A stretch of DNA of 64,000 bases from Pseudomonas sp. 30_B (lineage in GTDB: Bacteria > Pseudomonadota > Gammaproteobacteria > Pseudomonadales > Pseudomonadaceae). The notes under the pieces were generated by a model that made no database searches, was not told the DNA's origin, and was given only the letters and a program-made list of their open reading frames with translations. Of this stretch, positions 39,904-48,361 are shown piece after piece. The DNA lies in contig NZ_JAFGYY010000013.1 in assembly GCF_017491605.1 (NCBI RefSeq), positions 1 through 64,000 on the forward strand, read 5' to 3'. The translations under genes were made by a program, and so were the position numbers. Numbering within the stretch: position 1 is the first letter of the stretch; each line of letters starts with the position of its first letter.

Positions 39904-40302
39904 ATGCGGCCCAGGCCGTTACTCAAGGTATGGGTTTCGCTGTGCGTGCTGGGGCTGCTGGTGGGCCTGATGCTCGGTCGCCTGGTGAATCCACCCCATG
40001 ACGGACCCGCGCAAATCCTCGCCATAGAGGCGGCGGCGGACGGCCTGATGCTCACGCTGAATGCCCAGCCCGCCGTGCGTGCCGGTCATCTGGAGGGCGC
40101 CCTGGCCTTGCAGATCGACGCCAACGGCACGGCGCAGCAGGGCCAGCTGCGGATCGGCGATGCGCCGCTGCGCTGGAAACTGGAGCCGCAAGGCGGCGGT
40201 ATGCTGCTGACGCTGCTGTCCACCCGCACGCTGCAAGGCGCCTGGGACAGCGCCGAGGTGGAGGGCCGGTGGCACCTGAACGTCAGGGTGCGGCCCGAAT
40301 AA
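39904..40302 (+). CDS. Small protein with one membrane helix, unknown function
   Basis: A 132-residue protein, rightward, between trmL and the nrsZ RNA. After a basic start (MRPRPLLK) comes one hydrophobic helix (VWVSLCVLGLLVGLMLGRLV), then a soluble, probably periplasmic, domain of alternating strands (ILAIEAAADGLMLTLNAQPAV through GRWHLNVRVRPE). I do not recognise a named domain. An in-frame ATG at 39850 would add 18 residues but would overlap the trmL start; 39904 is preferred. The stop codon overlaps the 3' end of nrsZ on the other strand. Confidence 0.7.
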   Translation: MRPRPLLKVWVSLCVLGLLVGLMLGRLVNPPHDGPAQILAIEAAADGLMLTLNAQPAVRAGHLEGALALQIDANGTAQQGQLRIGDAPLRWKLEPQGGGMLLTLLSTRTLQGAWDSAEVEGRWHLNVRVRPE

Positions 40303-40521
40303 AAGCGGGGTTCTCCCGGCCTGCCTGGTCCGGGGCCCCGAAGCGGGTTGCAGGCCATCGAGGGAAGATGGCCGCTGGCATAAAAGGGGGGCTTACCCGG
40401 CCTGCCTGTACCAGGACCCCCAAACCGGTTGCGGCGGCCGCTGCTTCGAGCGGCGCACCCGCGAGGTGTAAAAGAGGGGTTACCCAGCCTGCCTGAACCG
40501 AGGCCCCTGAAATCGCTGTTG
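40297..40521 (-). ncRNA. nrsZ: NrsZ-like nitrogen-regulated small RNA with three repeated modules
   Basis: About 225 bases of leftward RNA from a sigma-54 promoter. Three related modules end with a stem and a short T-run: about 40521-40469, 40468-40381 and 40380-40297. Their shared core reads CAGGCAGGCTGGGTAACCCC, CAGGCAGGCCGGGTAAGCCC and CAGGCAGGCCGGGAGAACCC, each followed by CTTTTA. In P. aeruginosa, NrsZ is induced by NtrBC and RpoN, is processed into three similar modules, and activates rhlA for rhamnolipid synthesis. The same promoter type, module number and location beside ntrBC are seen here. Exact ends are estimated. Confidence 0.78.
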
Positions 40522-40532
40522 TCAGGGGTATT

Positions 40533-40548
40533 GCAGAGGGCGTGCCAA
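40533..40548 (-). promoter_or_regulatory. Sigma-54 promoter of nrsZ
   Basis: On the minus strand TTGGCACGCCCTCTGCAA has -24 GG at 40546-40545 and -12 GC at 40534-40533 with exactly ten bases between. It is as good a match as the glnA promoter. Predicted start is about 40521, directly before the first module. Confidence 0.85.
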
Positions 40549-40630
40549 GATTGTCATCGGTTTCGGACAGAACCTCGCGTGACCTGCTGAAAGCCAGTAA
40601 CGGCGGGGCTTTCAGCGGACTATCAGGCGC

Positions 40631-40710
40631 CGTGTGCACACGGTGGAGCGGCCAATATCGAGGCTGCAGACCACCACCCGCCTGCGCCCCTCTAGTGCGC
40701 ACGCACCAAA
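40631..40710. promoter_or_regulatory. Possible NtrC sites upstream of nrsZ
   Basis: CCGTGTGCACACGG (40630-40643) and TAGTGCGCACGCACCAAA (40693-40710) contain GTGC/GCAC palindromic cores and a GCACCA half-site. They lie about 110-190 bases upstream of the nrsZ start, a suitable enhancer distance. The match to consensus is partial. Confidence 0.45.
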
Positions 40711-40745
40711 CTTGCCCGCCGTGCGGAGTAAACAGGCCATGCAGG

Positions 40746-40807
40746 GACTCCGTCCGCGATTGGTCCGCATCGCGCCGGATGCCATCGCGGACGGAGTCCG
40801 CTCCTAC
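40746..40807. repeat. REP pair (family B variant, left arm shortened)
   Basis: ATCGCGGACGGAGTCCGCTC (40784-40807) is a complete arm. GGGACTCCGTCCGCGAT (40744-40760) is its shortened inverted partner, 23 bases away. Confidence 0.6.
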
Positions 40808-40844
40808 ACCCAGGCTCGACCTCGGCAGCAAACGCCAGGCAAAG

Positions 40845-40868
40845 AAAAAGGCGCCCGAAGGCGCCTTT
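40845..40868 (-). terminator. Intrinsic terminator of secB
   Basis: On the minus strand AAAGGCGCC - TTCG - GGCGCCTTTTTC, 18 bases after the secB stop. Confidence 0.9.
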
Positions 40869-40886
40869 GTCATGCAGCAGTCAGGA

Positions 40887-41369
40887 TCACTGAACCGCCG
40901 GGATCTCGCCGGAAGCCTGCATGCGGGCGATTTCCTGCGCGTACAGCGCATCGAAGTTCACCGGGGACAGCATCAGCGCCGGGAAGGAGCCGCGCACAAC
41001 CAGGCTGTCCAGGGTTTCGCGGGCATACGGGAAGAGGATGTTCGGGCAGAAGGCGCCGAGGGTGTGGCTCATGCTGGAAGCGTCCAGGCCCTTGATCAGG
41101 AAGATGCCGGCCTGCTGAACTTCGGCGATGAAGGCGGTTTCTTCGCCGTTCTTCACGGTCACCGAAACGGTCAGCACCACTTCGTAGAAGTCGCCATCAA
41201 GCTGCTTCTGGCGGGTGTTGAGGTCCATGGAAATGCTCGGCTGCCACTCCTGGCGGAAGATTTCCGGCGCCTTGGGCGCTTCGAAGGAGAGGTCGCGGAT
41301 GTAGATGCGCTGCAGCGAGAACTGCGGATTGTTGTCTTGCTGGCCTGCGCCGTTGGCTTGTTCAGTCAT
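40887..41369 (-). CDS. secB: Protein-export chaperone SecB
   Basis: A 160-residue cytosolic tetrameric chaperone that keeps precursors unfolded and hands them to Sec[20 protein letters not shown], the Asp/Glu-rich [21 protein letters not shown] face that binds SecA, and [23 protein letters not shown] are hallmark segments. It is the last gene in the leftward rhodanese-grxC-secB series, 37 bases after grxC, an order conserved in Pseudomonas and enterics. Confidence 0.96.
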   Translation of the reverse strand: MTEQANGAGQQDNNPQFSLQRIYIRDLSFEAPKAPEIFRQEWQPSISMDLNTRQKQLDGDFYEVVLTVSVTVKNGEETAFIAEVQQAGIFLIKGLDASSMSHTLGAFCPNILFPYARETLDSLVVRGSFPALMLSPVNFDALYAQEIARMQASGEIPAVQ

Positions 41370-41406
41370 TTCGAGACCTTCTTGTGCATCGTTTCAGGAT
41401 TGAGGA

Positions 41407-41661
41407 TCACGCCGAGAGCAGCGTATCCAGCTTGCCCGCGCGTTCCAGCGCGTAGAGATCGTCGCAGCCGCCGACGTGGGTCGCGTCGATCCAGATCTGC
41501 GGCACCGAGGTGCGGCCCGCCTTGCTGGCCATCTCGGCGCGAACGCCCGGCTTGCCGTCCACGGAGATCTCCTCGTAGGCGACACCCTTGCGGTCCAGCA
41601 GGGCCTTGGCGCGGATGCAATAAGGGCACCATGCGCTGGTGTAGATCAAGATCGACGGCAT
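41407..41661 (-). CDS. grxC: Glutaredoxin 3
   Basis: An 84-residue dithiol glutaredoxin that reduces protein and glutathione mixed disulfides. The active site is Cys12-Pro-Tyr-Cys15 (TSAWCPYCIRAK), with the cis-Pro loop TSVPQIWID and the glutathione-binding GGCDDLYALE. It starts one base after the rhodanese gene stop, so translation is coupled. Confidence 0.95.
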   Translation of the reverse strand: MPSILIYTSAWCPYCIRAKALLDRKGVAYEEISVDGKPGVRAEMASKAGRTSVPQIWIDATHVGGCDDLYALERAGKLDTLLSA

Positions 41662-41662
41662 C

Positions 41663-42085
41663 TCACTTCACCAGGGGCAGGTTGTCGCCACGCCAGGTGC
41701 CGATGCCACCGGACAGCTTGGCGGCAGTGAATCCGGCCTTCTGCAGCACGCTGCACCAGGTGCCCGCGTGCTGGCCCATGCTGTCGACCACGATGATGGT
41801 CTTGGCCTTGTGTTTGTCCAGCTCGGACAGGCGTGCGTTCAGTTTGTCCGCCGGAATGTTCAGCGCATCGACGATGTGGCCGGTGGAGAACTCCTTGGTC
41901 GGGCGGATATCGAGGACCACGGCCTGCTCGGCGTTGACCAGAGCGGTCAGCTCGCGGGTCGACAGGGCGCGGCCGCCCTTGCGCATTTCATGCAGGGCCA
42001 GCAGTACCAACAGCACGACCAGGGCGCCCACCAGCAGGTAGTGATGGGTAGCGAATTCGATCAGACGAGGGAGGAACGAGGGCAT
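41663..42085 (-). CDS. Membrane-anchored rhodanese-like protein lacking the usual catalytic Cys
   Basis: A 140-residue protein with one N-terminal helix (YLLVGALVVLLVLLALHEM) and a cytoplasmic rhodanese domain (LTALVNAEQAVVLDIRPTKEFSTGHIVDALNIP). At the position of the normal CxxxxR loop it has IIVVDSMGQHAG, without Cys; a Cys follows later in GTWCSVLQKAG. It may therefore be a sulfur-carrier or binding domain rather than a sulfurtransferase. It is the E. coli YibN type, always near grxC-secB. Starts at 42085 or 42097 are both possible. Confidence 0.82.
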   Translation of the reverse strand: MPSFLPRLIEFATHHYLLVGALVVLLVLLALHEMRKGGRALSTRELTALVNAEQAVVLDIRPTKEFSTGHIVDALNIPADKLNARLSELDKHKAKTIIVVDSMGQHAGTWCSVLQKAGFTAAKLSGGIGTWRGDNLPLVK

Positions 42086-42231
42086 GGCGCAGGGCATCCA
42101 GACGTAAAAATGCCGGCCAGTATACACGCGCGTATCTGACGGCTGCACCCTGTGGATCATGGCGTCTGTCGGCACCAATCGGTAAAATGTGGGTCCTTTT
42201 CTGACCCCTATTCTCGGAAAGAGCCGTACCT

Positions 42232-43767
42232 ATGACTGCAACGCCCAAACCGCTGGTCCTGATCATTCTGGACGGCTTCGGCCATAGCGATAGCCCGGAA
42301 TACAACGCCATCTACGCCGCGAAAAAGCCCAACTGGGACCGCCTGCTGGCCAGCCAGCCGAACGGTCTGATCTCCGGCTCCGGCATGGACGTCGGCCTGC
42401 CCGACGGCCAGATGGGCAACTCCGAGGTTGGCCATATGAACCTGGGCGCCGGCCGCGTCGTGTACCAGGACTTCACCCGCGTCACCAAGGCCATCCGCGA
42501 CGGCGAGTTCTTCCAGAACCCGGTGCTGACCGAGGCAGTCGACAAGGCCGCCGGCGCCGGCAAGGCCGTGCATATCCTCGGCCTGCTCTCCGACGGCGGC
42601 GTGCACAGCCACCAGGACCACCTGGTCGCCATGGCCGAACTGGCCGCCCAGCGCGGCGCCGAGAAAATCTACCTGCACGCCTTCCTCGACGGTCGCGACA
42701 CGCCGCCCAAGAGCGCCGAGCCGTCGCTGAAGCTCCTCGACGATGCCTTCGCCCGCATCGGCAAGGGCCGCACCGCCAGCATCATTGGCCGCTACTTCGC
42801 CATGGACCGCGACAACCGCTGGGACCGTGTCGAAGCCGCCTACAACCTGATCACCGAAGGCGCCGCCGAATTCACCGCGGAAAACGCCGTGGGCGCGCTG
42901 AACGCCGCCTATGAGCGCGGTGAAAGCGACGAGTTCGTCAAGGCCACCCGCATCGGCGCGCAGGTGCGCGTAGAAGACGGCGACGCCGTGGTGTTCATGA
43001 ACTTCCGCGCCGACCGCGCCCGCGAACTGTCGCGCGCCTTCGTCGAGCCGGGCTTCAAGGAATTCCCGCGCCAGCGCGAGCTGAAGCTGGCCAGCTACGT
43101 GATGCTGACCCAGTACGCGGCGAGCATCCCGGCGCCCAGCGCGTTCAAGCCCGAGTCCCTGGACAACGTCCTGGGCGAGTACCTGGCGAAGAACGGCAAG
43201 ACCCAGCTGCGCATCGCCGAGACCGAGAAGTACGCCCACGTGACCTTCTTCTTCTCCGGCGGCCGCGAAGAGCCGTTCGAAGGCGAAGAACGCATCCTCA
43301 TCCCCTCGCCCAAGGTCGCCACCTATGACCTGCAGCCGGAAATGAGCGCGCCGGAAGTCACCGACAGGATCGTCGATGCCATCGAGCACCAGCGCTACGA
43401 CGTGATCATCGTCAACTACGCCAACGGCGACATGGTCGGCCACACCGGCGTGTTCGACGCCGCGGTGAAGGCCGTCGAGTGCCTGGATACCTGCGTCGGT
43501 CGGATCGTCGAGGCGCTGGACAAGGTCGGCGGCGAAGCCCTGATCACCGCCGACCACGGCAACGTCGAGCAGATGGAAGACGCCATGACCGGCCAGGCGC
43601 ACACCGCGCACACCTGCGAGCCGGTGCCGTTCGTCTACGTCGGCAAGCGCAAGCTGAGCATCCGCGAGGGCGGCGTACTGGCCGACGTGGCGCCGACCCT
43701 GCTGACCCTGGTGGGTCTTGAGCAGCCCAAGGAGATGACCGGCAAGTCGATCGTCACCCTGCTTTAA
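42232..43767 (+). CDS. gpmI: 2,3-bisphosphoglycerate-independent phosphoglycerate mutase
   Basis: Interconverts 3- and 2-phosphoglycerate using two Mn2+ ions. The 511-residue alkaline-phosphatase-superfamily protein has the first metal Asp in VLIILDGFG, the phospho-acceptor Ser64 in [14 protein letters not shown], the FLDGRDTPP substrate loop, and metal ligands in [12 protein letters not shown] and [21 protein letters not shown] precedes the start. It is transcribed divergently from the rhodanese gene and ends at its own terminator. Confidence 0.96.
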   Translation: MTATPKPLVLIILDGFGHSDSPEYNAIYAAKKPNWDRLLASQPNGLISGSGMDVGLPDGQMGNSEVGHMNLGAGRVVYQDFTRVTKAIRDGEFFQNPVLTEAVDKAAGAGKAVHILGLLSDGGVHSHQDHLVAMAELAAQRGAEKIYLHAFLDGRDTPPKSAEPSLKLLDDAFARIGKGRTASIIGRYFAMDRDNRWDRVEAAYNLITEGAAEFTAENAVGALNAAYERGESDEFVKATRIGAQVRVEDGDAVVFMNFRADRARELSRAFVEPGFKEFPRQRELKLASYVMLTQYAASIPAPSAFKPESLDNVLGEYLAKNGKTQLRIAETEKYAHVTFFFSGGREEPFEGEERILIPSPKVATYDLQPEMSAPEVTDRIVDAIEHQRYDVIIVNYANGDMVGHTGVFDAAVKAVECLDTCVGRIVEALDKVGGEALITADHGNVEQMEDAMTGQAHTAHTCEPVPFVYVGKRKLSIREGGVLADVAPTLLTLVGLEQPKEMTGKSIVTLL

Positions 43768-43815
43768 TGGGTGCCGATCGGGCGGGAACGTGAGCCAGCT
43801 CCCGCCGGTCAGAGC

Positions 43816-43852
43816 AAACGCCCCATGCCATGCGGCCTGGGGCGTTTTTTTT
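43816..43852 (+). terminator. Intrinsic terminator of gpmI
   Basis: AAACGCCCC and GGGGCGTTT form the stem around a 14-base loop, followed by eight T residues. Confidence 0.88.
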
Positions 43853-43906
43853 AGCGCCCGCCACGGGCATACTAGCCCGACCCAGAATTCAGGTTCCCGC
43901 CGCCCA

Positions 43907-45199
43907 ATGCCTCGCGCCCTCCTCCCGCTGCTGCTGATCTGCCTCCTGAGCCCGCTTGCGGCCGGTGCCGACGAACGTGCCGACACCCAGCGCCAGCTGG
44001 AACAGACGCAGAAAGACATCGCCGAGCTGAAAAAGAACCTGAAGAACATCCAGGACGAAAAGTCCGGGGTGCAGAAGCAGCTCAAGTCCACCGAGACCCA
44101 GATGGGCGACCTGGAAAAGCAGATCCAGCAGATCCAGGACGAGATGAAGAAGAACGAGGAAGAGCTGCAGCGCCTCGATTCGGAGAAAAAAAAACTCCAG
44201 GGCGCGCGCCTTGAGCAGCAGCGCCTGATCGCCATCCAGGCACGCGCCGCCTACCAGAGTGGCCGCGAGGAATACCTCAAGCTGCTGCTGAACCAGGAAC
44301 ACCCCGAGAAGTTCAGCCGAACCCTCACCTACTACGAATACATCAACAAGGCCCGCCTGGATCAGCTCAGCGCGTTCAACGAGACGCTGAGCCAGCTCAA
44401 CGCCGTCGAGCAGGACATCACTGCGCAGAAAAACCAGCAGATCGAGCAGCAGAGCGCGCTGGAATCACGCCGCCAGGAGCTGGCCGACGCCCGCAAGGCG
44501 CGCCAGGAGGCCCTGGCCAAGCTCGACAGCGACCTCAAGGACAGCAACAGCAAGCTCAAGAACCGCGAGCAGAGCCAGGAAGACCTGAACAAGGTCCTGA
44601 AGACCATCGAGGAAACCCTGGCCCGTCAGGCCCGCGAGGCCGAGGAAGCGCGCCAGCGCGCCCTGGCCGCCGAGCGTGAGCGCGCCAAGCGCGAACGCGA
44701 ACTGGCCGAACGCGGTGAAAAGCCCGAGGCCCCGAGCAAACCCCGCGCCGACTACAGCGGCCCGCTGGTCTCCAGCGGCGCAGGCTTCGGCGGTGCCTTC
44801 GACGCCGCCAAGGGCCGGCTGCCCTGGCCGGTCAACGGCCGCGTGCTGGCGCGCTTCGGCAGCCCGCGCGGCGACGACCCCCGCGCCACCTGGGACGGCG
44901 TGCTGATCGGCGCCGCCGCCGGCAGCACGGTACGCGCCGTCCATGGCGGTCGCGTGGTGTTCGCCGACTGGCTGCGCGGCGCCGGCCTGCTGGTCATTCT
45001 CGACCACGGTGGTGGCTACCTCAGCCTTTATGGGCATAATCAAAGTCTTCTGAAGGACGCCGGCGACACCGTCAAAGCAGGCGACCCCATCGCGACCGTA
45101 GGTGCCAGCGGTGGGCAGAGCACCCCGGCGGTATACTTTGCCATTCGCCATCAGGGCCGCCCGGCGGACCCTTCTACCTGGTGTCGCACGCAGGGATAA
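43907..45199 (+). CDS. envC: Murein hydrolase activator EnvC
   Basis: A 430-residue periplasmic protein that activates amidases for septal peptidoglycan splitting. The signal peptide (cut near LAAGA) precedes a long coiled coil (residues about 22-280, with heptads such as LEQTQKDIAELKKNLKNI and a Glu/Arg-rich second helix) and a C-terminal LytM/M23 domain (LPWPVNGRVLARFG ... VILDHGGGYLSLYGHN). The domain appears degenerate for zinc binding (NGRVLARFGSPR lacks the usual HxxxD), as in E. coli EnvC. The ctpA start lies 29 bases downstream. Confidence 0.92.
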   Translation: MPRALLPLLLICLLSPLAAGADERADTQRQLEQTQKDIAELKKNLKNIQDEKSGVQKQLKSTETQMGDLEKQIQQIQDEMKKNEEELQRLDSEKKKLQGARLEQQRLIAIQARAAYQSGREEYLKLLLNQEHPEKFSRTLTYYEYINKARLDQLSAFNETLSQLNAVEQDITAQKNQQIEQQSALESRRQELADARKARQEALAKLDSDLKDSNSKLKNREQSQEDLNKVLKTIEETLARQAREAEEARQRALAAERERAKRERELAERGEKPEAPSKPRADYSGPLVSSGAGFGGAFDAAKGRLPWPVNGRVLARFGSPRGDDPRATWDGVLIGAAAGSTVRAVHGGRVVFADWLRGAGLLVILDHGGGYLSLYGHNQSLLKDAGDTVKAGDPIATVGASGGQSTPAVYFAIRHQGRPADPSTWCRTQG

Positions 45200-45228
45200 G
45201 CGGCGAACACGCCTTAGGAGCCCCAAAC

Positions 45229-46539
45229 ATGTCGCAAGCGTTCCGTCTCACCACCCTGGCCCTGGCCCTGCTGCTCGGCGTCGGTGCGGCACAGGCCGCC
45301 GACGCTCCCGCAGCCGCCCCGGCGGCCAATGGCAAGGAGGCTCCGCTGCCGCTCGATGAGCTGCGCACCTTCGCCGAGGTCCTGGACCGGGTGAAAGCCG
45401 CCTATGTCGAGCCGGTGGACGACAAGACCCTGCTGGAAAACGCCATCAAGGGCATGCTCAGCAACCTCGACCCGCACTCCGCCTACCTCGGCCCGGAAGA
45501 GTTCGCCGAGCTGCAGGAGAGCACCAGCGGCGAGTTCGGCGGCCTGGGCATCGAGGTCGGCAGCGAAGACGGCTTCGTCAAGGTGATCTCGCCGATCGAC
45601 GACACCCCGGCAGCCAAGGCCGGTATCCAGCCGGGCGACCTGATCGTCAAGATCGACGGCAAGCCGACCAAGGGCCAGTCGATGAACGAGGCGGTGGACA
45701 GCATGCGCGGCAAGGCCGGCTCGCCGATCACCCTGACCATCGTCCGCGGCGGCGGCAAGCCGTTCGACGTCGAGCTCAAGCGCGCCGTCATCAAGGTCAA
45801 GAGCGTGAAGAGCCAGATGCTCGAACCGGGCTACGGCTACCTGCGCATTACCCAGTTCCAGGTCAACACCGGCGAGGAAACCGTCAAGGCGCTGACCAGC
45901 CTGCGCAAGGAAAACAATGGCCGGCTCAAGGGCGTGGTCCTCGACCTGCGCAACAACCCCGGCGGCGTGCTGCAGTCGGCGGTGGAAGTGGCCGACGCCT
46001 TCCTCACCAAGGGGCTGATCGTCTACACCAAGGGCCGCATCCCGAACTCCGAGCTGCGCTTCTCGGCCGATCCATCCGATCCGTCCGATGGCGTACCGCT
46101 GGTGGTGCTGATCAACGGCGGCAGCGCCTCGGCGGCGGAAATCGTCGCCGGCGCCCTGCAGGACCAGAAGCGCGCGATCCTCATGGGCACCGACAGCTTC
46201 GGCAAGGGCTCGGTACAGACCGTGCTGCCGCTGAACAACGACCGCGCCCTGAAGCTCACCACTGCGCTGTACTACACCCCCAACGGCCGCTCGATCCAGG
46301 CCCAGGGCATCACCCCGGACATCGAGGTGGAGCGCGCCAAGGTGACCCGCGAGCAGAGCGAGTTCGATGGCTTCAAGGAAGCCGACCTGCAAGGACACCT
46401 GGCCAACGGCAACGGCGGCAAGGACCGTCCCACCGCCGCCGGCAAGCGCCCGGAAGACCGCCCGCAGGAAAGCGACTACCAGCTCGGCCAGGCCCTCAGC
46501 CTGCTGAAGGGACTCAGCGTCAGCCGCGGCAACAACTGA
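45229..46539 (+). CDS. ctpA: Carboxyl-terminal processing protease CtpA
   Basis: A 436-residue periplasmic serine protease; in P. aeruginosa it works with the lipoprotein LbcA to degrade cell-wall endopeptidases. Signal peptide to AAQAA, PDZ domain (GGLGIEVGSEDGFVKVISP ... GIQPGDLIVKIDG), and the S41 core with Ser301 in NGGSASAAEIVAG and Lys326 in GTDSFGKGSVQ as catalytic dyad. TTAGGAGCCCCAAAC precedes the ATG at 45229. The order envC-ctpA-deacetylase is conserved and links three envelope functions. Confidence 0.95.
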   Translation: MSQAFRLTTLALALLLGVGAAQAADAPAAAPAANGKEAPLPLDELRTFAEVLDRVKAAYVEPVDDKTLLENAIKGMLSNLDPHSAYLGPEEFAELQESTSGEFGGLGIEVGSEDGFVKVISPIDDTPAAKAGIQPGDLIVKIDGKPTKGQSMNEAVDSMRGKAGSPITLTIVRGGGKPFDVELKRAVIKVKSVKSQMLEPGYGYLRITQFQVNTGEETVKALTSLRKENNGRLKGVVLDLRNNPGGVLQSAVEVADAFLTKGLIVYTKGRIPNSELRFSADPSDPSDGVPLVVLINGGSASAAEIVAGALQDQKRAILMGTDSFGKGSVQTVLPLNNDRALKLTTALYYTPNGRSIQAQGITPDIEVERAKVTREQSEFDGFKEADLQGHLANGNGGKDRPTAAGKRPEDRPQESDYQLGQALSLLKGLSVSRGNN

Positions 46540-46542
46540 CCC

Positions 46543-47328
46543 ATGCGCTGGGCCCGGCTGCTGTTCGGCCTTGGCCTTGGCGCATGCCTGGGCCAACCGG
46601 CGGCGGCAGCGCCGCCGCCTCCGGTTGGCGCCAAACCGCTGGTCAGCATCGTCATCGACGACCTCGGGCAGAACCTGGCACGCGACCGCCAGGTACTCGA
46701 ACTCTCCCCCGCCATCGCCCTGGCGATCATTCCCGACACGCCCCACGCCGCCGAACTGGCCCGCGAAGCGCACAAGCTAGGGCGCACGGTGATGCTGCAC
46801 ATGCCGATGGACCCGGCCGGCGGCGAGTTCGCCTGGCGCCCCGAGCTGAGCCAGGAGGAGCGCGCCCGCCGGCTCGACGCAGCGCTGGCACGGGTTCCCT
46901 ACGCCCAGGGCCTGAACAACCATGAAGGCAGCCGCATGACTGCCGACCGCCCGGCCATGGCCTGGCTCGCCGCGGAACTGCAGCGCCGCCACCTGTTCCT
47001 GCTCGACAGCCGCACCAGCGCCGCCACGGTGGCCGCCGCCGAGGCCCAGAAGATCGGCCTGGCGAGCCTGTCGCGGGACGTGTTCCTGGATGACGATCCG
47101 AGCGAAGCGGCAGTGATGGAGCAGATGCAGCGCGGCCTCAAACTGGCGCGCAAGCAGGGCACGGTGGTGATGATAGGCCACCCGAAGCCGGCGACCCTGG
47201 CGGTGCTCAGGCGCGTATTGCCGACCCTGAAGGCCCAGGGCTTTGAACTGGTGAAGCCCACGCTGCTGATCGGCGAACGCGCCAACCGCGCCATGCAGGG
47301 GCATGGGCGGGATGGGGTTTACCGGTAA
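46543..47328 (+). CDS. Divergent polysaccharide deacetylase family protein
   Basis: A 261-residue periplasmic protein (signal peptide MRWARLLFGLGLGACLGQPAAA) of the YibQ/DUF610 group. KPLVSIVIDDLGQNLARDRQVLEL, LAIIPDTPHAAELAREAH, VMLHMPMDP, LNNHEGSRMT and LLDSRTSAAT follow the NodB-like barrel, with Asp-Asp and His residues at the metal-site positions. The substrate is not known. It starts 3 bases after ctpA and is surely co-transcribed with it. Confidence 0.87.
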   Translation: MRWARLLFGLGLGACLGQPAAAAPPPPVGAKPLVSIVIDDLGQNLARDRQVLELSPAIALAIIPDTPHAAELAREAHKLGRTVMLHMPMDPAGGEFAWRPELSQEERARRLDAALARVPYAQGLNNHEGSRMTADRPAMAWLAAELQRRHLFLLDSRTSAATVAAAEAQKIGLASLSRDVFLDDDPSEAAVMEQMQRGLKLARKQGTVVMIGHPKPATLAVLRRVLPTLKAQGFELVKPTLLIGERANRAMQGHGRDGVYR

Positions 47329-47345
47329 ACGTTGGCGGGATTCGG

Positions 47346-47414
47346 TTCGCGAGCAAGCTCGCTCCTACGAAAAGCAGGCTCGCTGTTCTCTGTAGGAGCG
47401 AGCTTGCTCGCGAA
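47346..47414. repeat. REP pair (family A, reversed order)
   Basis: Arms at 47346-47368 (ending GCTCGCTCCTAC) and 47392-47414 (GTAGGAGCGAGC...). It lies between the converging deacetylase and binding-protein genes. Confidence 0.85.
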
Positions 47415-47447
47415 TATCCAGAATCCTGGCGGCGACGCCGGGCCTTC

Positions 47448-48206
47448 TTATAGATAGTTGTTGGTCGCCTGCTCGATGAAGCCATCCGCGCGCATCGAAT
47501 CCAGCGCCTTCTGCAGACGCTGCACCACTTCATCCGGCGTGTCCTTGTTCAGCGCCAGGTAAAGCTGGTCCTCGTTGAAGCGCAGCACGGTCTGCAGGCC
47601 GGAAACGCCTTCCTGCTTGGCAATGTAGCGCCCAACCGGGTCGGTGGTGGCCCACAGGTCGATCTCGCCGGCGGTCAGCTTCTTCACGTTTTCCTGGTCG
47701 CGCAGCGCGTTGATCACCGGGATGCCCTGCTTCTCCAGGCCCTCGCTCACCGCATCGTTCTTGTAGGCGCCGATCTTGTACTTGGCGCCGGCTTCCTTGA
47801 TGTCCTTCACCGTGATCTTGCTGCCGGCCGGCGCCAGCAGCACCCAGTTGGTCCTGGCGATGGGGCCGACCCACTTGAACAGCGGCACGCGATCCGGCGT
47901 GTAGGCGGTGGAGAACAGGCCGTAGTCGGGCTTGTCGAGGGTCAGCTTGTACAGCCGATCCCAGGGGAAGCGCAGGCTCAGGCTGTACTGGATGCCGGCA
48001 CGCTTGAACATCTCGCGGACGATATCGGTGCTGATGCCGTCGATGCTGTCGTCACGGGCGAAGTTCTTGTCATCCACCGCCATGTTGAAGGGCGGGAAGT
48101 TCTCGGTGAGCAGCACCATCTTGTAATCGGCGGGCACCTCGGCGCGGGCCGCGGCGGCCCCCAACAGCAGGCCGAGGGTCAGGGTCTTGGACAGGATTTT
48201 CAGCAT
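47448..48206 (-). CDS. Periplasmic solute-binding protein (SBP_bac_3), tandem copy 2
   Basis: A 252-residue precursor with a signal peptide (MLKILSKTLTLGLLLGAAAARA). The core VLLTENFPPFNMAVDDKNFA, IDGISTDIVREMFKRAGIQY and LRFPWDRLYK is of the polar amino-acid-binding family but lacks the usual Arg/Asp ligand pattern seen in HisJ. More than half of its residues match the neighbour at 48362 by eye. No permease or ATPase gene is nearby. The start at 48206 is chosen because GAGCGG is well spaced from it. Confidence 0.82.
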   Translation of the reverse strand: MLKILSKTLTLGLLLGAAAARAEVPADYKMVLLTENFPPFNMAVDDKNFARDDSIDGISTDIVREMFKRAGIQYSLSLRFPWDRLYKLTLDKPDYGLFSTAYTPDRVPLFKWVGPIARTNWVLLAPAGSKITVKDIKEAGAKYKIGAYKNDAVSEGLEKQGIPVINALRDQENVKKLTAGEIDLWATTDPVGRYIAKQEGVSGLQTVLRFNEDQLYLALNKDTPDEVVQRLQKALDSMRADGFIEQATNNYL

Positions 48207-48361
48207 GGTCATACCGCTCGCAGGGTTATCGTTATTGGCTTGCGGCATCCCTGCAAAGGGACGGAATACTCAGCTCGTCTGCCTTCCATGGCATGGGCGG
48301 CGCCGGTGAGGGTGGCGCCGGATTGCTTTCGCGGGCCGTGAGGTTGGCCGGCCCACGGGCA

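Noticed and set aside
40297..40521. The repeats between the small membrane protein gene and secB as a CRISPR array
   Set aside because: Units are imperfect, of unequal length, and end in T-runs; there are no uniform spacers and no cas genes. An sRNA with modules explains them.
40542..42041. A 499-codon plus-strand frame across secB and grxC
   Set aside because: It runs antisense to two well-supported genes and begins inside the nrsZ promoter; residue use is Arg/Pro-rich without motifs.
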